Shown in pieces: positions 6,401 through 9,516 of a DNA stretch of 9,516 nt. Each line of letters starts with the position of its first letter. The stretch's first letter is position 1. The translations under genes and the position numbers were made by a program. Source of the DNA: Verrucomicrobiota bacterium (lineage in GTDB: Bacteria > Verrucomicrobiota > Verrucomicrobiia > Chthoniobacterales > JAFAMB01); NCBI GenBank assembly GCA_019236035.1, contig JAFAJU010000237.1:1-9516 (forward strand), in the 5' to 3' direction. The notes beneath the pieces are model-generated. The model was not told the DNA's origin and ran no database searches. It saw only the letters and a list, made by a program, of their open reading frames with translations.

Positions 6401-7918
6401 TGTCACCGCTGCGATATTGCGCACCTGAGCGGTCAGATTGCCGGCCATCAAATTCACGTTGTCGGTGAGATCTTTCCAAGTGCCGGAAACACCTTTAACT
6501 TGGGCTTGGCCGCCTAGTTTACCTTCCGTACCGACTTCCCGAGCCACTCGTGTGACTTCTGACGCGAACGAGCTAAGCTGGTCGACCATCGTGTTGATGG
6601 TGTCTTTCAGTTCCAAAATTTCACCGCGCACATTAACCGTGATCTTTTTCGCCAAGTCTCCGCTGGCAACCGCAGTCGTGACTTCAGCGATGTTGCGCAC
6701 CTGGGCGGTAAGATTTCCGGCCATGAAATTGACACTATCAGTCAGATCCTTCCAAGTGCCCGCGACTCCTTGCACATTTGCTTGACCGCCAAGCTTCCCT
6801 TCCGTGCCGACCTCGCGCGCAACCCGCGTCACCTCCGAGGCAAATGAATTGAGCTGATCGACCATCGTGTTAATGGTGTCTTTGAGCTCCAGGATTTCGC
6901 CGCGCACATCAACGGTGATCTTTTTGGAGAGATCTCCATTGGCCACCGCCGTCGTGACGGCAGCAATATTGCGCACCTGGCTAGTGAGATTGCTAGCCAT
7001 CGAGTTAACGCCGTCGGTGAGGTCCTTCCAGGTCCCGGACACGCCCTCGACTCTGGCTTGACCACCGAGCATTCCTTCTGTGCCCACCTCTCTCGCGACC
7101 CGGGTTACCTCCGAAGCAAATGAACGCAATTGATCGACCATCGTGTTGATGGTGTCTTTGAGTTCGAGAAATTCACCTTTGACGTCGACGGTAATTTTCT
7201 TCGCCAAATCGCCCTTGGCCACGGCGCTAGTGACGCTAGCAATGTTACGAACCTGACTGGTCAGGTTGCTGGCCATCAGGTTTACGTTGTCGGTCAGATC
7301 CTTCCACGTACCCGCCACGCCACGTACGTCGGCCTGACCGCCCAGCTCGCCCTCGGTGCCCACCTGCCGGGCGACACGGGTAACTTCAGAAGCAAATGAA
7401 CCTAACTGATTCACCATTGTGTTCACTGTGCAGGCAGCACTCAGGAACTCGCCCTTGAGAGGACGACCTTCAATCTCAATGGCCATCGTTCGCGAAAGAT
7501 CTCCTTGGGCGACAGCGCCGATCACTCTGGCCATTTCGCTCGTTGGCCGGACCAGATCAGCGATCAGCTCATTGATTAATGCGACCGATTCCGCCCACGC
7601 TCCCTCGACCTCGCCGAGCGAAACACGTTGATTGATCCGGCCCTCACGGCCAACTGATTCACGAAGCCGACCCAACTCCCTTGACATCCGCTGGTTCAGG
7701 GCGACCACGTCATTAAAAGTGTCGGCCACCTTACCGTCGATACCTACCCAATCCAATGGCAGCCGGACCGAGAAATCGCCGGACTTCAACGTGGTAAGCG
7801 CATTTAAGAGGGCTCTGGTGGTGTGAGCGGCAGGGTCACGCCGGACTTTGCGCCTCGGCTTAACCGTTGCCGAAGCCTGCTGGGGCGCGAGTGGAACCGA
7901 GCTATCTTGAGCTTTCAT
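3371..7918 (-). CDS. Soluble poly-HAMP hybrid histidine kinase (HAMP array-GAF-HisKA-HATPase-REC, 1515 aa)
   Basis: This is a cytoplasmic hybrid sensor kinase with no membrane segment. From the ATG at 7918, residues about 37-909 form an unbroken HAMP array: a divergent N-terminal portion (37-173), then eight 92-residue repeats (174-909). GAF-like domain: about 925-1085, with no cysteine, so not a bilin-binding type. Coiled coil: about 1085-1145. HisKA: LSHELRTP with phospho-His1152. HATPase: N-box NLIKN at 1265-1269, G1 DSGIGI from 1298, F-box FDAFEQG, and G2 SGGLGLGL near 1323-1330. Receiver: Asp1399/Asp1400, phospho-acceptor Asp1443, Ser1471 and Lys1493. All catalytic residues look intact, so autophosphorylation and transfer to its own receiver are expected. 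There is no HPt domain. A TTG at 7927 could add three residues, and neither start has a clear ribosome binding site. The repeat consensus resembles, from memory, that of fungal group III (Nik1/Os-1) kinases, which sense osmotic stress. The input signal here is unknown. Confidence 0.95.
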   Translation of the reverse strand: MKAQDSSVPLAPQQASATVKPRRKVRRDPAAHTTRALLNALTTLKSGDFSVRLPLDWVGIDGKVADTFNDVVALNQRMSRELGRLRESVGREGRINQRVSLGEVEGAWAESVALINELIADLVRPTSEMARVIGAVAQGDLSRTMAIEIEGRPLKGEFLSAACTVNTMVNQLGSFASEVTRVARQVGTEGELGGQADVRGVAGTWKDLTDNVNLMASNLTSQVRNIASVTSAVAKGDLAKKITVDVKGEFLELKDTINTMVDQLRSFASEVTRVAREVGTEGMLGGQARVEGVSGTWKDLTDGVNSMASNLTSQVRNIAAVTTAVANGDLSKKITVDVRGEILELKDTINTMVDQLNSFASEVTRVAREVGTEGKLGGQANVQGVAGTWKDLTDSVNFMAGNLTAQVRNIAEVTTAVASGDLAKKITVNVRGEILELKDTINTMVDQLSSFASEVTRVAREVGTEGKLGGQAQVKGVSGTWKDLTDNVNLMAGNLTAQVRNIAAVTTAVAKGDLSKKIAVDVRGEILELKETINTMVDQLSSFASEVTRVAREVGTEGKLGGQADVRGVAGTWKDLTDSVNSMAGNLTAQVRNIAEVTTAVAKGDLSKKIAVDVKGEILELKNTVNTMVDQLSSFASEVTRVAREVGTEGKLGGQAQVRGVAGTWKDLTDNVNFMASNLTAQVRNIAEVTTAVAKGDLAHKITVDVRGEILELKNTINTMVDQLGSFASEVTRVAREVGSEGRLAGQANVRGVSGTWKDLTDSVNLMASNLTNQVRGIAKVVTAVAQGDLKRKLFVEAKGEIAQLADTINNMIDTLATFAEQLTTVAHEVGTEGKLGGQSHVPGAAGTWQDLNSNVNRLAATLTTQLRAISEVATAVTKGDLTRSITVEAQGEVARLKDTINEMIRNLRDTTLKNSEQDWLKTNLANFARMLQGQRDLMAVGRMTLSELASVVGAQQGAFYLVRRDAASETAEGDVKIKLLAGYAHRGRTDGSAEFRPGEDLIGQAVLDKRRILLADVPANYITISSGLGEAPAANIIILPVVFENQVKAVIELASFQRFNSTHQTFLDQLTESIGIVLNTIEANLLTEDLLKQSQSLTNELQSRQLELQKTNLELEEKAETQAQLLREQTARAEAEAANKAKDRFLATLSHELRTPLTPILFLSSMLGQAPTVPDDIREKLNVIARNAGLEARLIDDLLDVTRISQGKLSLTFETADAHELVHSVLGICSNDISAKNLSVQVNLDAIGHHVRADAARLQQVFWNLIKNAVKFTPPGGQLQLHSSNPQRSWFRLEVIDSGIGIASGVLPRIFDAFEQGGAAGSGGLGLGLTISKAIVELHEGRIFASSAGPNRGTTFVIELPNVVPGSADSSSAKTETKSSTIDATQDVATRPRILLVDDHVDSVGPMQLFLQASGYHVTTADSVGAALQAAAQEECDLLVSDIGLPDGSGEDLMRQLREKGRDLPGIALSGYGRPEDIERSRAAGFQVHLIKPVSPQQLQTAIDQLIKQTARRS
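5192..7399 (-). repeat. Eight tandem 276-bp (92-aa) coding repeats, each a pair of HAMP-like units
   Basis: Copies in reading order are 7124-7399, 6848-7123, 6572-6847, 6296-6571, 6020-6295, 5744-6019, 5468-5743 and 5192-5467. Each encodes a divergent unit (SFASEVTRVAREVGTEGKLG ... GTWKDLTDNVN) followed by a canonical HAMP (VTTAVAKGDLSKKI ... INTMVDQL). Copies 1-6 are nearly identical in protein. Copy 7 is intermediate and copy 8 the most divergent (TFAEQLTTVAHEVG). At DNA level the copies differ widely at third positions, so this is an old, protein-constrained array, not a fresh tandem duplication. There is no length variation: the period is exactly 92 residues throughout. Confidence 0.93.
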
Positions 7919-8231
7919 GGCATGCAAGAAAATCGACCAAACACTTCAACAATGAATGCGACGGTGTCCACTTTATCTTCGTCGCAGCGGAAATCTAGCG
8001 TCGCATGAGTAGAGCCAGGAAGTCGCCGGGAGCTATGAATTGGATTGAATTGCTAAAATCGCTTCAGCAGTCCACGTCCTATCACTGCAATTCAAAGGTC
8101 CGGTCTCAAAGAGACAAGCAGAAAGTGGTTGCTCGTTGCAGGGCTGATTTGTTAGAAGGATCCGAAGTTCTTTCAACTCGATATCTACCCTAGGTCCAAG
8201 AACTTCCATCGCTTTAAAGGAGCCCCCTGTT
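7919..8231. other. Divergent intergenic region, no recognised gene
   Basis: These 313 bases lie between the start of the kinase (minus) and the DUF1326 gene (plus), so they should carry both promoters. I see no convincing -35/-10 pair. A small hairpin GTCTC-AAA-GAGAC lies at 8103-8115, and a 9-bp inverted repeat TTGAATTGC/GCAATTCAA at 8045-8053/8087-8095. Both are within chance expectation. Short open frames here have no domain character. Confidence 0.5.
8218..8222 (+). promoter_or_regulatory. Strong Shine-Dalgarno for the DUF1326 gene
   Basis: AGGAG (within AAAGGAG) lies nine bases before the ATG at 8232 and fixes that start. It is the clearest ribosome binding site in the window. Confidence 0.8.
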
Positions 8232-8837
8232 ATGCCTACTTCATGGAAAATTGCCGGATCCTACTTTGAGGCCTGTAACTGCGAGGTAGCGTGTCCGTGC
8301 GTCTTTACAAGCCCGCCCACAAGCGGAGAATGCACTGTTTTGCTTGCCTGGCACATCGACCACGGTAGCTTCGGAGAGATTGATCTGGAAGGACTTAATG
8401 CCGTGTTTGCGGCTCATTCTCCCGGCCACATGCTGGAGGTTAAATGGAAAGTCGCTCTTTACGTGGATGAACGGGCAAACCAAAATCAACAGGATGCTTT
8501 GACCCAAATCTTCTCAGGCCAAGCGGGCGGGCATTTGGCGAATCTTGTGCCGTTAATCGGTGAAGTCCTCGGGGTTAAGGCGGCACCGATCGAATATCAT
8601 TCAGAAGGAAAACGACGCAGCTTGCGTCTGGGCAACGTTGCTGATGTAGAGATTGAGGGGTTGGCCGGACAAGGTGGTAGTGATGTGACTATCGGTAACC
8701 ATCCCTTCACGGCTGTTCCGGGCTTTCCCGCCGTGGTGGCAAAATCTAAACAAATGAGGTTTAGCGATTACGGCCTAAAGTGGGAGGTGTCGAATAAGAA
8801 CGGATTCTTTTCGCCGTTCGCTTACCAGTCCGCCTGA
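8232..8837 (+). CDS. DUF1326 domain-containing protein (201 aa)
   Basis: The N-terminus WKIAGSYFEACNCEVACPC is the hallmark of DUF1326 proteins, a family without an established biochemical role. The Cys cluster C15-x-C17-x3-C21-x-C23, with C34 in GEC after it, looks like a metal or redox site (inference). Other family-like parts are GEIDLEGLNAVF in the first half, ALTQIFSGQAGGHLANL around 96-112, and a C-terminal SDYGLKWEVSNKNGFFSPF. There is no signal peptide or membrane segment, so the protein is probably cytoplasmic. The length is as usual for the family (about 200 aa). The start is well supported by AGGAG nine bases upstream. The next gene, DUF2182, starts 13 bases after the stop. The two families are, from memory, often neighbours, which points to a shared process. 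Confidence 0.93.
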   Translation: MPTSWKIAGSYFEACNCEVACPCVFTSPPTSGECTVLLAWHIDHGSFGEIDLEGLNAVFAAHSPGHMLEVKWKVALYVDERANQNQQDALTQIFSGQAGGHLANLVPLIGEVLGVKAAPIEYHSEGKRRSLRLGNVADVEIEGLAGQGGSDVTIGNHPFTAVPGFPAVVAKSKQMRFSDYGLKWEVSNKNGFFSPFAYQSA

Positions 8838-8850
8838 ACCGGCAGAGCAG

Positions 8851-9516
8851 TTGAGCGCGATCCTGGCAGCAGTGCTCAAGCGGAACCGCGTGATAGTCGC
8901 GTTTGGTTTGGCGGGAGTTACGGCTCTGTCGTGGGCGTACCTGATCTACATGGATTGGGGCATGCGGCATATGGATATTGGAATGGGCATGGTTATCATG
9001 CCGGCCATGCAGCATTGGACCGCTTGGGATCTCCTTCTCGTGTTTCTGATGTGGGCAATCATGATGGTGGCGATGATGATCCCCACTGCCAGTCCGGTGA
9101 TTCTGCTTTTTGCTGAGATCAATCGGCGTCGCAACGAGCAGCAAGGCACGTTCGTGGCCACAGGACAGTTCCTGCTGGGTTATCTGACGGCGTGGACCGG
9201 TTTCAGCGTGCTTGCCACGCTGGCGCAGTGGGGCCTGCTCACAGCGGCTCTGGTTTCACCGATGATGGTGAGCACGAGCAAAGCATTGGGCGCCGGATTG
9301 CTCTTCATCGCAGGTCTCTTTCAGTTCAGCCGTCTGAAATATGCCTGCCTGGCTCATTGCCGGTCTCCCATGGGATTTCTGGCTACGGAATGGCGACGCG
9401 GCCCACTTGCGGCTTTTAGGATGGGATTAAAGCACGGCGGCTACTGTCTTGGCTGCTGTTGGGCATTGATGGGTCTCCTTTTTGCCTTTGGCGTGATGAA
9501 CCTGTTATGGGTTGCT
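8851..9516 (+). CDS. DUF2182 integral membrane protein, predicted metal-binding (3'-truncated by window)
   Basis: The frame is open from 8779 to the window end without a stop. From the TTG at 8851, the only usable early start before GTG at 8872 and 8890, it gives 222 residues. DUF2182 signatures are clear: SAILAAVLKRNRVIV at the N-terminus, a first membrane helix at about 13-32, a Met/His-rich loop (GMRHMDIGMGMVIMPAMQHW, 37-56), WDLLLVFLMWAIMMVAMMIP at 59-78, and the late block LKYACLAHCRSP (162-173), RMGLKHGGYCLGCCWALMG (190-208) and GVMNLLWVA at the end. Conserved Cys166, His169, Cys170, His195, Cys199, Cys202 and Cys203 are candidate metal ligands. About five membrane helices are visible. 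Only the last few residues of a typical member seem to be missing. The start lacks a clear Shine-Dalgarno, so coupling to the gene 13 bases upstream is likely. Function of the family is unproven. Confidence 0.9.
   Translation, partial: MSAILAAVLKRNRVIVAFGLAGVTALSWAYLIYMDWGMRHMDIGMGMVIMPAMQHWTAWDLLLVFLMWAIMMVAMMIPTASPVILLFAEINRRRNEQQGTFVATGQFLLGYLTAWTGFSVLATLAQWGLLTAALVSPMMVSTSKALGAGLLFIAGLFQFSRLKYACLAHCRSPMGFLATEWRRGPLAAFRMGLKHGGYCLGCCWALMGLLFAFGVMNLLWVA

Noticed and set aside
5192..7399. Regular repeats as a possible CRISPR array or DNA-level satellite
   Set aside because: The period is 276 bp, in frame, with protein-level conservation and synonymous divergence; there are no short identical repeats with unique spacers.
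4904..7631. Many plus-strand open frames opposite the kinase, several with similar repeated sequences
   Set aside because: They are antisense shadows of the HAMP repeats; their mutual similarity comes from the coding repeats on the other strand and they show no domain of their own.
8045..8095. 9-bp inverted repeat TTGAATTGC/GCAATTCAA as an operator
   Set aside because: Several such 9-bp pairs are expected by chance in a window this size, and the 33-base spacer is not typical of an operator.
8005..8193. Plus-strand 62-residue open frame between kinase and DUF1326 gene
   Set aside because: No ribosome binding site and no hydrophobic or domain pattern; probably chance.
8761..9144. Minus-strand 127-residue His-rich open frame
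   Set aside because: It is antisense to the DUF2182 gene; its His richness reflects the Met codons (ATG read as CAT) of the true frame.

Overview
The window looks like chromosomal DNA of a free-living, probably soil, Gram-negative bacterium of medium G+C. The gene families (a sorbosone-type sugar dehydrogenase, a very large poly-HAMP hybrid kinase, a DUF1326/DUF2182 pair) and the loose gene spacing would suit Acidobacteriota or Verrucomicrobiota. No rRNA or marker gene is present, so the phylum is a guess.

Layout. (1) 1-711, plus strand: the C-terminal half of a secreted sorbosone/glucose dehydrogenase-type beta-propeller, cut by the window edge. (2) 792-2539, minus strand: three small unrecognised genes, each with one N-terminal hydrophobic segment and a proline-rich or charged exported tail. 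(3) 2540-2835: a divergent intergenic region holding a short remnant of an IS1380-type transposase. (4) 2836-3225, plus strand: a single-domain CheY-like receiver. (5) 3226-3370: a convergent intergenic region with two long perfect inverted repeats, each spanning the stop codon of one flanking gene. (6) 3371-7918, minus strand: a 1515-residue soluble hybrid histidine kinase, the centrepiece. (7) 7919-8231: a divergent intergenic region with no recognised gene. (8) 8232-9516, plus strand: a DUF1326 gene followed 13 bases later by a DUF2182 integral membrane gene that runs off the window.

The kinase has about 19 alternating canonical and divergent HAMP-like units. Its core is eight 92-residue tandem repeats, followed by GAF, coiled coil, HisKA, HATPase and a C-terminal receiver. 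The repeat consensus closely resembles, from memory, that of fungal group III (Nik1/Os-1) kinases. The kinase and the lone receiver converge and have neither an HPt domain nor an output domain between them, so they look like part of a phosphorelay whose other members lie elsewhere. The DUF1326/DUF2182 pair, rich in Cys, His and Met, is a candidate metal-handling module of unknown function. I see no complete mobile element, CRISPR array or RNA gene. The poly-HAMP kinase with its receiver and stop-codon hairpins is the part most worth following up.
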